From NCBI RefSeq assembly GCF_021462265.1, contig NZ_JAJONF010000061.1, forward strand, positions 1-43,914: DNA of 43,914 nt, written 5' to 3'. A program made the translations under genes and the position numbers. Below the pieces are notes generated by a model. The model searched no databases, was not told the DNA's origin, and saw nothing but the letters and a program-made list of their open reading frames with translations. Source of the DNA: Streptomyces shenzhenensis. GTDB taxonomy: Bacteria > Actinomycetota > Actinomycetes > Streptomycetales > Streptomycetaceae. Of this stretch, positions 1 through 7,984 are shown piece after piece. The first letter of the stretch is position 1, and each line of letters begins with the position of its first letter.

Positions 1-76
1 CGCGGGGAACTGCGCGAGCAACCCCCACGCACCCGCACCCGACCGGCAAGGCGGCGGACCCGGCAACGGCAACGGC

Positions 77-892
77 TCAGCGCCCCCCGCGTGACGTGGT
101 CACCGTGAACTGCGCGCCGTCCGGATCCCGGAGAATCGCCTCGGTCTCCCCCTCGCTCAGCACGCTGCCCCCGTGTTTCTCGGCGGCCCGTGCGCACTCG
201 GCGACATCGGCGACCGCGAAGTGGATCTGCCAGTGCGGCCGTACCGACGGATCGGGCGCCGCCTCCACCGCCCCCGAGTCGATGCGGGCCACGGCGTCGC
301 CCCGGCTGCGCAGCACGACCTCGCCGCCCTCGTACTCGACCTCGCAGCAGCCCGGTCTGTCGGAGGCCCAGCCGAGTACCTCGCCGTAGAACATCGCGGA
401 GTCGAAGGCGTTGCGCGTGTGCAGGCGGATGAAGGTCGGGGCGGCCTGCCGCCAGGTCTCCCAGTTCGAGACGAGTTCCCCCTCCCAGATACCGAAGACG
501 GCGCCGTCCCGGTCGGCGATCAGCGCCGCCCGGCCGGGCGGGAAGGACAGCGGCCCCACCGCGGGCGTGCCGCCCCGCTCGCGGGCCCGCGACACCGCCT
601 CGTCCGCGTCCAGTACGGCGAAGTACGGCGTCCAGGCCACCGCCATCTGCCACATCGCGGCGACCGCCGCGATGCCCGCCACCGGCACCCCGTCCGCCAG
701 CGCGATCCGGAAGTGGTCGCCGAGCCGGACACTGCGCCATCGCCAGCCGAGCACGGCGCTGTAGAAGTCCTCGGTCGTCCGCAGGTCGCGGCTGGTCAGG
801 CTGACCCAGCACGGGGCACCGAAGACCGAGTGCGTGGAGAGCACCGATCGCTTCTTCTGTGTGGGTCCGGGGGGAGGCGTGTCGTCGTTCAT
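77..892 (-). CDS. Two-domain VOC (glyoxalase/bleomycin-resistance fold) protein
   Basis: The 271-residue product has two tandem VOC modules, roughly residues 28-140 and 150-265. Each opens with the typical beta-alpha start (CWVSLTSRDLRTTEDFYSAVLGW and, in the second, FIRLHTRNAFDSAMFYGEVLGW, quoted in part). Two fused modules can form one metal or ligand pocket, as in glyoxalase I and antibiotic-binding proteins, but the substrate cannot be read from sequence. The ATG at 892 was chosen because the VOC domain begins 28 residues later and an AGGA lies about ten bases upstream. The open frame continues to 1132 but that part has no domain. It is monocistronic and the neighbours give no functional clue. 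Confidence 0.85.
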   Translation of the reverse strand: MNDDTPPPGPTQKKRSVLSTHSVFGAPCWVSLTSRDLRTTEDFYSAVLGWRWRSVRLGDHFRIALADGVPVAGIAAVAAMWQMAVAWTPYFAVLDADEAVSRARERGGTPAVGPLSFPPGRAALIADRDGAVFGIWEGELVSNWETWRQAAPTFIRLHTRNAFDSAMFYGEVLGWASDRPGCCEVEYEGGEVVLRSRGDAVARIDSGAVEAAPDPSVRPHWQIHFAVADVAECARAAEKHGGSVLSEGETEAILRDPDGAQFTVTTSRGGR

Positions 893-1285
893 GGCACTCG
901 TGTCCTGGGTGTCGGGGCCGGCGGGAGGACCGGTCTGCCACCAGTCTCCAACCGGAAGCGGTGGAAATGCCTGCCGAGTACCCCGGTGGCGCAGAGCCAT
1001 ACGGGTGATGTGACGGAGGGACGGGCGAGAGGGAGCCGGCCCGGATCCCCCACCTGCGGAAAGAGGCCGGCCGGCTCCAGGAGGCCGTCGCCTGCATGCC
1101 GTGGTGGACCAGGCACAGAGGTCTCCCACCACACCGACGTCAGGCGGCGCGACGTCGCCGGCCTGATCCTCGTCCCGGGGCGCACCGGCTGCCTGCCCGC
1201 CGGGATCCGCGTCCAGCCGGCGGAACCGCTGGAACGCTACGGCCCGGCCTCCCGGCCTCCCGGCGCCCCGTCCACCGGGCGGGCC
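893..1285. other. Non-coding gap between the VOC gene and the sigma gene
   Basis: No gene is recognised in this 393-base stretch. It should hold the promoter of the VOC gene and the 3' end of the sigma transcript. An inverted repeat with 10-base arms (GGAGCCGGCC at 1032-1041 and its complement at 1069-1078, 27-base loop) might act as a weak terminator. No poly-T tract follows it. Confidence 0.4.
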
Positions 1286-2089
1286 TCAGCCGGTCTCGGT
1301 CTCGGCCTCGGCCAGCAGTTCCTCGCGCAGCCGCTCGAAACAGGCGCTGAGCAGCCGGGACACGTGCATCTGCGAGATGCCCAGCTGCTCGGCGATGCGG
1401 CTCTGCGTCATGCCGCGGAAGAACCGCAGGTAGAGGATGAGCCGGTCACGCTCGGGCAGCCCCTGGAGGCAGGGTTCCGCGGCCGTGCGGTCGACTATCA
1501 GATCGTAGCCGGGGTCCGGACCGCCCAGGGTGTCCCCGAGCACATAGCCGTCGCCGCCGGGCACCTCGGCGTCCAGCGACAGCGCCGAGTAGCACTCCAG
1601 GGCCTCCATCCCGGCCCGTACCTCGCTCTCGGTGAGCTGGGCCCGCGCGGCGATCTCGGCGACGGTGGGGACGCGCCCGGGGGTCGTCTGGCCCAGTTCC
1701 TTGAGGGTGCCCCGGACCCGGTTGCGCAGTTCCTGGACCCGGCGCGGCACGTGCAGGGTCCACATGTGGTCGCGGAAGTGGCGTTTGATCTCGCCGGTGA
1801 TGGTCGGCACGGCGTAGGCCTCGAAGGCCCGGCCGCGTTCCGGGTCGTAGTGGTCGACGGCCTTCACCAGTCCCAGGGCCGCGACCTGGTAGAGATCCTC
1901 CAGGGTCTCCCCGCGGCCGCGGAACCGTACGGCGATCCGCTCGGCCATGGGCAGCCACAGCTCGACCAGCTGGTCCCTGAGCGCCCGGCGTGCCGGGCCC
2001 TCGGGCAGTGCGGCCAGCCGTACGAAGTCCTGGGCCGTGTCCGGGGCGTCGTCGTGCGGATGGGAGTTGGTCTTACAGGTGGCACGCAT
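1286..2089 (-). CDS. RNA polymerase sigma factor of the SigB/SigF/SigG family
   Basis: The 267-residue protein has the three conserved regions of alternative (group 3) sigma factors: sigma2 at about 62-112 (LEDLYQVAALGLVKAVDHYD, then the ITGEIKRHFRDHMW segment), sigma3 at about 118-175, and sigma4 with its helix-turn-helix at about 205-258 (MTQSRIAEQLGISQMHVSRL). Streptomyces carry many such paralogues (SigB, F, G, H, I, K, L, M, N) acting in osmotic stress and sporulation. Sequence alone does not say which one this is. The ATG at 2089 is preceded by AGGGAGG at the right distance; the frame stays open upstream to 2593 but without homology. No anti-sigma or anti-anti-sigma gene is adjacent, so its switch partner lies elsewhere. 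Confidence 0.92.
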   Translation of the reverse strand: MRATCKTNSHPHDDAPDTAQDFVRLAALPEGPARRALRDQLVELWLPMAERIAVRFRGRGETLEDLYQVAALGLVKAVDHYDPERGRAFEAYAVPTITGEIKRHFRDHMWTLHVPRRVQELRNRVRGTLKELGQTTPGRVPTVAEIAARAQLTESEVRAGMEALECYSALSLDAEVPGGDGYVLGDTLGGPDPGYDLIVDRTAAEPCLQGLPERDRLILYLRFFRGMTQSRIAEQLGISQMHVSRLLSACFERLREELLAEAETETG

Positions 2090-2227
2090 CGCGCGCACCT
2101 CCCTCAGCGAGGTGCTGGTGGACGGAGACCGTGGGAGGACGCGCTCGGACCCTGGGAAGGACACAGGGGCGGCCGGCGGAAGCCGGCTCCCACGAACGTG
2201 CCTCCGGTCCGAAGCACTGAAGGGCTG

Positions 2228-2253
2228 ATGCCCCGAATGGAACATAGCGAAAC
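2228..2253 (-). promoter_or_regulatory. Possible SigB-type promoter of the sigma gene
   Basis: On the minus strand GTTT (complement of 2250-2253) is followed after 16 bases by GGGCAT (complement of 2228-2233). This is one base from the actinobacterial SigB-type consensus GTTT-N14-17-GGGTAT. It lies about 140 bases before the sigma start codon and would make the gene autoregulatory. Confidence 0.4.
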
Positions 2254-2336
2254 AAGACGGTCGAAAGGATGATATTTCTTTCTTCCGGTGGTTGACCTTC
2301 TCGCCGGTTCTTCCCTTGACCGTCCCTTGATATGGA

Positions 2337-2355
2337 TACCTCTGTAGCAGAGGTA
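2337..2355. promoter_or_regulatory. Perfect palindromic operator, probable MarR site
   Basis: TACCTCTGTAGCAGAGGTA is a perfect inverted repeat with 8-base arms around TAG. It ends 11 bases before the GTG start of the MarR gene, where an autorepressor would bind. A TAATCT at 2354-2359 could be the -10 box. The GTG at 2367 has only a distant AGAGG, so initiation may be leaderless or weakly ribosome-dependent. Confidence 0.7.
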
Positions 2356-2366
2356 ATCTTCCAGGT

Positions 2367-2822
2367 GTGGAATCGGAGACCTTCCCGGAAGAACTCGCCG
2401 ACGCGTTGGTCGGTCTCCAGCGGCTGATCCGCCGCCGGCTGCGCCGCGGGCTCGCCCTGCCACGGCTGCGCGGCGCTGAGGTGGAGCTGCTGCGGCTGGT
2501 CGAGTCCCGGCCCGGGATCGGCATCTCGGACGCGGCCAAGGAGCTGCACCTGGCGAGCAACTCGGTGTCGACCCTGGTCAACCAGCTCGTCAAGGACGGC
2601 TACCTGGTCAGGGAGACCGACCCGGCCGACCGGCGGGCCGCCCGGCTGCGGCTCACCGAGGACGCCGGGAAACGGCTCGCCGACTGGCACCGCCGCCGCG
2701 CGGAACTCGTCGCCGGCCGTGTCGCGCGGCTGGCCGAGGCGGACCGCGAGGCCCTGAGAGCGGCGCTTCCCGCGTTGCGCAGGCTGGCCGACACCCTGCA
2801 CGAGGAGGCCGAGGAATCATGA
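2367..2822 (+). CDS. MarR-family transcriptional repressor
   Basis: The 151-residue protein is a winged helix-turn-helix regulator of the MarR type. The recognition part is around residues 50-75 (ISDAAKELHLASNSVSTLVN), followed by the wing signature DPADRRAARLRLTEDAG. MarR dimers usually repress their own operon and are released by small ligands or oxidants. The GTG start follows a perfect palindrome, and the stop overlaps the ATG of the ABC ATPase by four bases (ATGA). The three genes therefore form one operon, and the regulator most likely controls the exporter. It is divergent from the sigma gene. The ligand is unknown. Confidence 0.9.
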   Translation: MESETFPEELADALVGLQRLIRRRLRRGLALPRLRGAEVELLRLVESRPGIGISDAAKELHLASNSVSTLVNQLVKDGYLVRETDPADRRAARLRLTEDAGKRLADWHRRRAELVAGRVARLAEADREALRAALPALRRLADTLHEEAEES

Positions 2823-3646
2823 CAACGGACACCACAGCAGTCGCCTGCACCGGACTGTCCTACCGCTTCGGGGACACCAAGGCCGTCGACGGACTCGACC
2901 TGACCGTCGCCGAGGGCGAGGTCTTCGGGCTGCTGGGCCCCAACGGCGCCGGCAAGACCACCGCCATCCGCTGCATCACCACCCTGCTGCCCGTCCCCGC
3001 CGGGATGGTCCGCGTCTTCGGCCACGACACCGGCAGGGAACGGATGGCCGTGCGCCGGCTGCTCGGCTACGTCCCGCAGCAGCTGTCCGCCGACAGCGGG
3101 CTCACCGGGCGCGAGAACGTCGAGCTGTTCGCCCGCGTCTTCGACGTTCCCCGGCGCGAGCGGGCCGCCCGGGTCGCCGAGGCGCTGGCGGCCGTCGGCC
3201 TGGCCGACGCCGCCGACCGGCTCGCCGGCACCTACTCCGGTGGCATGGTCCGCCGCCTCGAACTGGCCCAGGCGCTGGTCAGCGCGCCCCGGCTGCTGAT
3301 CCTGGACGAGCCGACCATCGGCCTCGACCCGATCGCCCGCACCGGCGTGTGGGACCAGATCGACTCCGTGCGGGCGGCCACCGGCATGACCGTCCTGGTC
3401 ACCACTCACTACATGGACGAGGCCGACCAGCACTGCGACCGGGTCGGCCTCATGCACCGCGGCCGGATCCGCGCCCTCGGCACCCCCGACGAGCTCAGGC
3501 GCGGCCTCGCCGAACGGCAGGGCACCGAGGCCCTGCCCACCCTCGAAGACGTCTTCCGCGACGTGGCCGGCAGCGGCCTCGACGACCGGTCAGGAGGTTT
3601 CCGCGATGTCCGAAGCACCCGCCGCACCGCCAACCGAGTCGGCTGA
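2819..3646 (+). CDS. ABC-2 type transporter ATP-binding subunit (DrrA-like)
   Basis: The 275-residue nucleotide-binding subunit has a complete set of motifs: Walker A GPNGAGKT at 40-47, Q-loop around PQQL 86-89, signature YSGGM at 139-143, Walker B LLILDE at 159-164 and switch His at 197. Length and the C-terminal LPTLEDVFRDV stretch match the DrrA/daunorubicin-resistance branch, which powers export of drugs, lipids or polysaccharides with a separate ABC-2 membrane partner. It starts within the stop codon of the MarR gene and overlaps the permease gene by 41 bases, so production of both halves is coupled. The substrate is unknown. Confidence 0.93.
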   Translation: MTTDTTAVACTGLSYRFGDTKAVDGLDLTVAEGEVFGLLGPNGAGKTTAIRCITTLLPVPAGMVRVFGHDTGRERMAVRRLLGYVPQQLSADSGLTGRENVELFARVFDVPRRERAARVAEALAAVGLADAADRLAGTYSGGMVRRLELAQALVSAPRLLILDEPTIGLDPIARTGVWDQIDSVRAATGMTVLVTTHYMDEADQHCDRVGLMHRGRIRALGTPDELRRGLAERQGTEALPTLEDVFRDVAGSGLDDRSGGFRDVRSTRRTANRVG

Positions 3647-4457
3647 GGGCACCGGCACGTCCCTGCTGCTGACCCCGCCCAGGCCGCGCTCCGGCTGGCG
3701 GCTGCTGCCCGCCCGGGTCGTCGCCATGTGCGCGGTCGAGCTGCAGAAGCTCCGCCACGACCGCACCGAGCTCTACACCCGCGCGATCCAGCCCGCCCTC
3801 TGGCTGCTGATCTTCGGCCAGACCTTCACCCGGATCCGGGCGATACCCACCGGCGGCATCCCTTACATCGACTACCTGGCGCCCGGCATCATCGCCCAGT
3901 CCGCGATGTTCATCGCCATCTTCTACGGCATCCAGATCATCTGGGAGCGCGACGCCGGCGTCCTGAACAAGCTCCTCGTCACCCCCACCCCCCGCTCGGC
4001 CCTCATCACCGGCAAGGCCTTCGCGGCCGGGGTCAAGTCCCTGATCCAGGCCGTCGTGGTGATCGTCATCGCCGCGATCCTGGGCGTCTCCCTGACCTGG
4101 AACCCGCTGAAGCTGCTCGGGGTCGGACTCGCCGTCGTCCTCGCCTCGGCGTTCTTCTCCTGCCTGTCGATGAGCATCGCCGGCATCGTCCTCAGCCGGG
4201 ACCGGCTGATGGGCATCGGGCAGGCCATCACCATGCCGCTGTTCTTCGGCTCCAACGCCCTGTATCCCGTCGCGATCATGCCGGGCTGGCTCCAGGTGGT
4301 GAGCAGGATCAACCCGCTGAGCTACCAGGTCGACGCCCTGCGCGGCCTGCTCCTCGGTACGCCCGCCCACCTCGGCCTCGACTTCGGCGTGCTGGCCGTC
4401 GCGGCCGCCCTGGGCATCACCGCGGCCTCCGCACTGCTCGGCCGTCTGGCCCGCTGA
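3606..4457 (+). CDS. ABC-2 type transporter permease (DrrB-like)
   Basis: The 283-residue protein has a polar N-terminus of about 45 residues and then roughly six membrane segments. Examples are IQPALWLLIFGQTF, the AIFYGIQIIW region, IQAVVVIVIAAILGVSL, the LGVGLAVVLASAFFS region and the C-terminal LAVAAALGITAASALLG. ERDAGVLNKLLVTPTPR is the cytoplasmic coupling stretch conserved in ABC2_membrane permeases. Together with the upstream ATPase it makes a DrrAB-type exporter. The start overlaps the ATPase gene by 41 bases. A strong hairpin lies about 50 bases after the stop and probably closes the operon. Confidence 0.92.
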   Translation: MSEAPAAPPTESAEGTGTSLLLTPPRPRSGWRLLPARVVAMCAVELQKLRHDRTELYTRAIQPALWLLIFGQTFTRIRAIPTGGIPYIDYLAPGIIAQSAMFIAIFYGIQIIWERDAGVLNKLLVTPTPRSALITGKAFAAGVKSLIQAVVVIVIAAILGVSLTWNPLKLLGVGLAVVLASAFFSCLSMSIAGIVLSRDRLMGIGQAITMPLFFGSNALYPVAIMPGWLQVVSRINPLSYQVDALRGLLLGTPAHLGLDFGVLAVAAALGITAASALLGRLAR

Positions 4458-4509
4458 TCCGGCCGCAGGCGGGACGCACGCCGACGTGATGTGCGGCACG
4501 CGCCCGCGA

Positions 4510-4532
4510 CCCGCCCCGGACCCCGGGGCGGG
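4510..4532 (+). terminator. GC-rich hairpin after the MarR-ABC operon
   Basis: CCCGCCCCGG and its perfect complement form a 10-base-pair stem with a three-base loop, about 50 bases after the permease stop. There is no T-run, as is common for Streptomyces terminators. Confidence 0.65.
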
Positions 4533-4550
4533 ATAACCGCTGCGCAACGC

Positions 4551-4565
4551 TTGATCAGCGATCAA
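4551..4565. promoter_or_regulatory. Short palindrome before the 4655 gene
   Basis: TTGATCAGCGATCAA has perfect 6-base arms around AGC and lies 39 bases upstream of a good -35 box. It may be an operator for an unknown regulator. Confidence 0.3.
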
Positions 4566-4603
4566 AGCGGGCGAACCCCCTGGCCACAGCGCATTCCACC
4601 CAT

Positions 4604-4633
4604 TTGACAGTGCGCTGAGCACACAGATAGACA
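4604..4633 (+). promoter_or_regulatory. HrdB-type promoter
   Basis: TTGACA at 4604-4609 and TAGACA at 4628-4633 are 18 bases apart. This is close to the Streptomyces vegetative consensus, and the next start codon is 22 bases downstream. Confidence 0.65.
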
Positions 4634-4654
4634 GCGGGAGTCGAGAGGGGCACT

Positions 4655-5185
4655 GTGTACGAGCCGAACGTGGTCGGGGACTGGCACGAGTACGACGAGC
4701 ATGCCGGTCTGCGGGTCCGCGTCCACCGCCTGGAGGAGTCCGAGCCGCCGCGCGGCCGGGACGACGCCGCGGCCGGGCTGACGTACTTCAGTGTCCGGGT
4801 CACCATCGAGAACCGCGGCTCCCGCCACTTCAGCGTGCAACTGGAGGACGGTCAGATCGACGTCCGGGTCGGCCCCGACGGGGAGGGCGCGTTCATCGAC
4901 TGGCGCAACTCCCAGTTCATCGAGGGCTTCGACGTCTACCCGCTGCGCCGCGCCACCGCCGTCCTCTACGCGGCCGGCCCCGAGGCCGCCCTCACCCAGG
5001 TGGACGTACAGGTCCAGCTCCGGGTCGACGAGGAATGGACGGAGCGCCGGCTGTGGGCGGGCGGCATCGGCGTACTGGAGTCGACCACCGCCACGGCCTG
5101 CCAGGGCGCCGGCCCGGGCAGCGTGGCCCACCAGGTGACAGCCTTCCTCAAGGACCAGACGGAGCCGGGCCCCACCGCTCCCTGA
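4655..5185 (+). CDS. Conserved-looking hypothetical protein, about 176 residues
   Basis: I do not recognise the family. The protein is soluble and acidic, has no signal peptide or membrane segment, and looks beta-rich (alternating stretches such as LTYFSVRVTIENRG and VDVQVQLRVDEEW). That recalls an immunoglobulin-like or DUF4352-type beta sandwich, but this is an impression only. The GTG start has GAGAGGGG upstream and a good vegetative promoter at 4604-4633, so it is probably expressed. It stands alone, convergent with the hemC paralogue. Confidence 0.7.
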   Translation: MYEPNVVGDWHEYDEHAGLRVRVHRLEESEPPRGRDDAAAGLTYFSVRVTIENRGSRHFSVQLEDGQIDVRVGPDGEGAFIDWRNSQFIEGFDVYPLRRATAVLYAAGPEAALTQVDVQVQLRVDEEWTERRLWAGGIGVLESTTATACQGAGPGSVAHQVTAFLKDQTEPGPTAP

Positions 5186-5295
5186 GCAGGCTGCGGTGCG
5201 GGGCCGTATCCGATGTGCGGCCACCGCCGCGCGGCTGCGGCAGGCCACCACGGCGCCGCGGACGACCGACGGCATGTCCCGGCGCTGCCGGACAG

Positions 5296-5315
5296 CCCCT
5301 AGTGCCCCCTAGTGC
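5296..5315. repeat. 10-base tandem duplication at the hemC stop
   Basis: CCCCTAGTGC occurs twice head to tail. The second copy contains the hemC stop codon, so the stop sequence is duplicated just beyond the gene. Confidence 0.8.
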
Positions 5316-6244
5316 GGGATGCCGTCGATGATCTCGCGGGCGCCCTGGCGCAGCAGGGCCACGGCGACGGAGGTGCCGAGCGTGGCCGGGTCCAGGCGGC
5401 CCGCCCATTCGTGGGCGTTCAGCCGGGTCTTGCCGTCCGCAGTGAACACACAGGCCCGCAACGACAGTTCACCGCCGCCGTCGACCCGGGCGTAGCCGGC
5501 GATCGGGCTGTTGCAGTGCCCCTGCAGCACGTGCAGGAACATCCGCTCGGCGGAGGCCTCCCGGTGGGTGGCCGGGTCACCGAGTGCGCTCACCACGTCG
5601 ATCAGTTCCGAGTCGCCCTCCCGGCACTGCAGGGCGAGGATGCCCGCGCCGATGGGCGGCATCATCCTCTCCGGGTCCAGCACCTCGCTGACCACGTCCG
5701 TACGGCCGATCCGCTCCAGGCCCGCCAGCGCGAGCAGCAGCGCGTCCGCCTCACCGGCGGCGAGCTTCGCCAGGCGCAGGTTGGCGTTGCCCCGGAAGGG
5801 CACGCACTCCAGATGCGGATGGGCGGCCGCCAGCTGGGCGACCCGGCGGACCGAGGAGGTGCCGATCCGGGTGCCCGGCGGCAGTTCGTCCAGGGTCAGC
5901 CCGCCCGGGTGGACCAGGGCGTCGCGGATGTCGTCCCGCTTCAGGAACGCCGCGAACATCGTCCCGGCGGGCAGCGGCCGGTCCGCCGGGACGTCCTTGA
6001 CACAGTGCACGGCGAGATCCGCCTTGCCGGTCAGCAGCGCGGCGTCCACCTCCTTGGTGAACGCGCCCTTGCCCTCGACCGCGGAGAGATCGCCGAGCCA
6101 CTTGTCACCGGTGGTCTTCACCGGCACGACCTCGGTGCGCACCTGCGGATACAGGGCCGCCAACTCGGCCCGGACCCGGGCCACCTGAGCGAGCGCCATC
6201 GGTGAGTCACGGGAGACGATTCGGATCAACTCGGGGACCGACAT
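5309..6244 (-). CDS. hemC: Hydroxymethylbilane synthase (porphobilinogen deaminase) paralogue
   Basis: The protein polymerises four porphobilinogens to hydroxymethylbilane in tetrapyrrole synthesis. Starting at ATG 6244 it has 311 residues, the normal family length, and conserved sites fall almost on E. coli numbering: catalytic Asp84 (VKDVP), paired Arg133-134 (TSSVRR), and Cys244 (LQGHCNSPIAGYA), which carries the dipyrromethane cofactor. The usual LEGGC context is changed to LQGHC. No hemA, hemD or hemB is adjacent, so this is probably a second copy beside the main hem cluster. A longer start at 6286 is possible but adds nothing conserved. A 83-base piece of the same gene lies at 6476-6558 in opposite orientation. 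Confidence 0.88.
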   Translation of the reverse strand: MSVPELIRIVSRDSPMALAQVARVRAELAALYPQVRTEVVPVKTTGDKWLGDLSAVEGKGAFTKEVDAALLTGKADLAVHCVKDVPADRPLPAGTMFAAFLKRDDIRDALVHPGGLTLDELPPGTRIGTSSVRRVAQLAAAHPHLECVPFRGNANLRLAKLAAGEADALLLALAGLERIGRTDVVSEVLDPERMMPPIGAGILALQCREGDSELIDVVSALGDPATHREASAERMFLHVLQGHCNSPIAGYARVDGGGELSLRACVFTADGKTRLNAHEWAGRLDPATLGTSVAVALLRQGAREIIDGIPH

Positions 6245-6852
6245 GAGGACACGATAGACCTTCCGGCCGCCCGCGGATTCCGACATCCTGTCGGTCTTCG
6301 GCTACGGGAGTGAGCCGGTGCGGGCCCCTTCCAGCCACCGGCCGAAGGGGAACAGATCGGTGTCTGCCTCCGATACGCCCGAGTTCGGCGGGGTACGCAG
6401 CAGGTGGCGGTGGCACGGCAGTTCGCGGCGCTCGGCCGGGATGAGCGGGCCGCCGGCCTCGCCGTCGGTCACCGGCATCTTGAGTGCGTGCCCTTCCGGG
6501 GCGACGTCAACCGGCGCTTGGCGAAGCTCACCGCCGGTGAGGCGGACGCGCTGCTGCAAGCCGACGTGCTGAGCACCGGCGGCGACGGCGAGGCGGTCCG
6601 AGCCCGGGAGCCGGACGTCGACGCGGAAGCCGGTACGCCACGGGGAGTTGGTCCCCCAGCGCGTCCGGCGGCCGTTCCGTCTCAAGCGTCGTCCCGCCGT
6701 CATGCCGGGACCGGCCGCCGGGGTCGCACACGATGCGAGAGGGCACGGCCGGCCGCGACAGGCGGCGAAGCCGGTGTCCACGTGCCCCCTTCGGCTCGAC
6801 GTCCGCACGCCGAAACCGCGGCCCTCGAGGCCGCCGAAGCCGGCTCCGGCGG
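6245..6852. other. Gene-poor interval between hemC and the DNA ligase
   Basis: No intact gene is supported in these about 600 bases. The only recognisable content is the hemC-derived fragment at 6476-6558. The frames on either side of it are GC-rich and lack domains. The promoter of the hemC paralogue should lie near 6250-6300, but no clear consensus was found. Confidence 0.5.
6404..6570 (+). pseudogene. Decayed hemC fragment, inverted relative to the intact copy
   Basis: Read on the plus strand, 6476-6558 encodes HLECVPFRGDVNRRLAKL followed by TAGEADALL. The intact hemC encodes HLECVPFRGNANLRLAKL followed by AAGEADALL (its bases 5815 down to 5733). By eye only about 6 of some 81 bases differ. 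The preceding QQVAVARQFAAL resembles the AQVARVRAELAAL segment near the HemC N-terminus, as if an internal piece had been deleted. Nothing downstream aligns convincingly. It cannot make an enzyme. Confidence 0.75.
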
Positions 6853-7836
6853 TCAGCCCAGGTCCCGGGGCAGGTCCGCGGCCGACTCCTCCGGTGCGAG
6901 GTCCGGGCGCAGCCGGAGCCAGGACGGCTGGCGCAGCAGCCCGGCCCGGGTCCGGGTGCTGTAGCTGACCTCGCCGACCAGCCGGGGCAGCACCCAGTGG
7001 GCGCCCGGGACCGGGGGCACGGGGTCGAAGGGGCACGAACCGGTCGCGGCGGCCCGCAGCAGCGCGGCCAGTTCGGTCCGCTCCGCCGTGCTCCAGCCGG
7101 TGCCCACCCCGCCGACGTACCGCAGCCGCCCGTCGGCGGACCGCTGGCCGACCAGCACCGCGCCCGGCAGCCCGGTCAGCCGCCCCTTGCCCGGCAGCCA
7201 GCCGCCGACGATCACGTCCTCGGCCCGCATGTTCCGGATCTTGATCCAGGCGCGGGACCGCACCCCCGGCTCGTACACCGAGTCCAGGCGTTTGCAGACC
7301 AGCCCCTCCAGACCGTGCTCCCGGGTCGCCCGCAGCGCCTCCGCGCCGTGCCCGACGACGGCGCGCGGCGTCGACCAGTACGGGCCTTGCAGGGACAGGG
7401 ACTCCAGGCGTCTGCGACGCTCCGCGTACGCCGTGGTGAGCAGCGGGTCCGTCAGCAGCAGCACGTCGAACAGCACCAGATGGACCGGGACCCGGGCCGC
7501 CATCCGGGCCGCCCGGGCCGGGGCGTGGGCCAGGCCCATCCGGCTCTGCAGCAACTGGAAGTCGGCGCGACCGTGTTCGTCGACGGCCAGCACCTCGCCG
7601 TCCAGGATCGCCGGGGTGCGGCCCAGCGCCCGTGCCAGCGGGCGCAGTTCGGGGTAGGCGGCGGTGATCTCCTCGCCGGAACGGGCGCGCAGCAGCATGC
7701 CGGCGTCGCCGGGCAGGTAGACGACCACCCGCTGGCCGTCCTGCTTGGTCTCGTAGGCCCAGCGGGCGTCCTGTGCGGCGGGCGGCAGCCGGCCGGGGGT
7801 GGCGAGCATGGGCGGGATCAGCGGCAGGGCGGTCAC
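6853..7836 (-). CDS. ATP-dependent DNA ligase, ligase domain only (LigC/LigD type)
   Basis: This 327-residue protein seals DNA nicks using ATP. Motif I is YETKQDGQR with the nucleotide-accepting Lys31; KxDG carries Gln where Tyr is common. Motif III-like FDVLLL, motif IV EGLVCKR and motif V AWIKIRN follow, then a C-terminal OB-fold from about residue 215 (VIVGGWLPGKG). It has neither the polymerase nor the phosphoesterase module of full LigD, so it resembles the stand-alone LigC or split LigD ligases common in Streptomyces. A separate LigD phosphoesterase-only gene lies at 35536-36135. No Ku gene is present in the window. Confidence 0.9.
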   Translation of the reverse strand: MTALPLIPPMLATPGRLPPAAQDARWAYETKQDGQRVVVYLPGDAGMLLRARSGEEITAAYPELRPLARALGRTPAILDGEVLAVDEHGRADFQLLQSRMGLAHAPARAARMAARVPVHLVLFDVLLLTDPLLTTAYAERRRRLESLSLQGPYWSTPRAVVGHGAEALRATREHGLEGLVCKRLDSVYEPGVRSRAWIKIRNMRAEDVIVGGWLPGKGRLTGLPGAVLVGQRSADGRLRYVGGVGTGWSTAERTELAALLRAAATGSCPFDPVPPVPGAHWVLPRLVGEVSYSTRTRAGLLRQPSWLRLRPDLAPEESAADLPRDLG

Positions 7837-7984
7837 TGAGGAGATGTGAACCGGTCACGGCCGCCGCACGCGCCTTCCGGTACCGGTTCCCCCGAACAGG
7901 CTCCAGGCGTCCGGCACGGCGGCGGGGCCTGCGCCGGGGCCGCCCGGCAGAGCCCGCGGCGTGCCCTCGACGCCGAAACGTCGC

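Noticed and set aside
1090..1285. Plus-strand stretch reading DVAGLILVPGRTGCLPAGI
   Set aside because: It looks protein-like for a short distance but matches no family I can name and has no start or ribosome site.
173..2272. Very long open frames antisense to recognised genes, also at 7846-9537, 17678-19324, 26855-29281, 35449-38235 and 38848-40773
   Set aside because: They mirror the GC-rich codon pattern of the real genes on the other strand, contain low-complexity Arg/Gly/Pro-rich protein with no domains, and lack ribosome sites.
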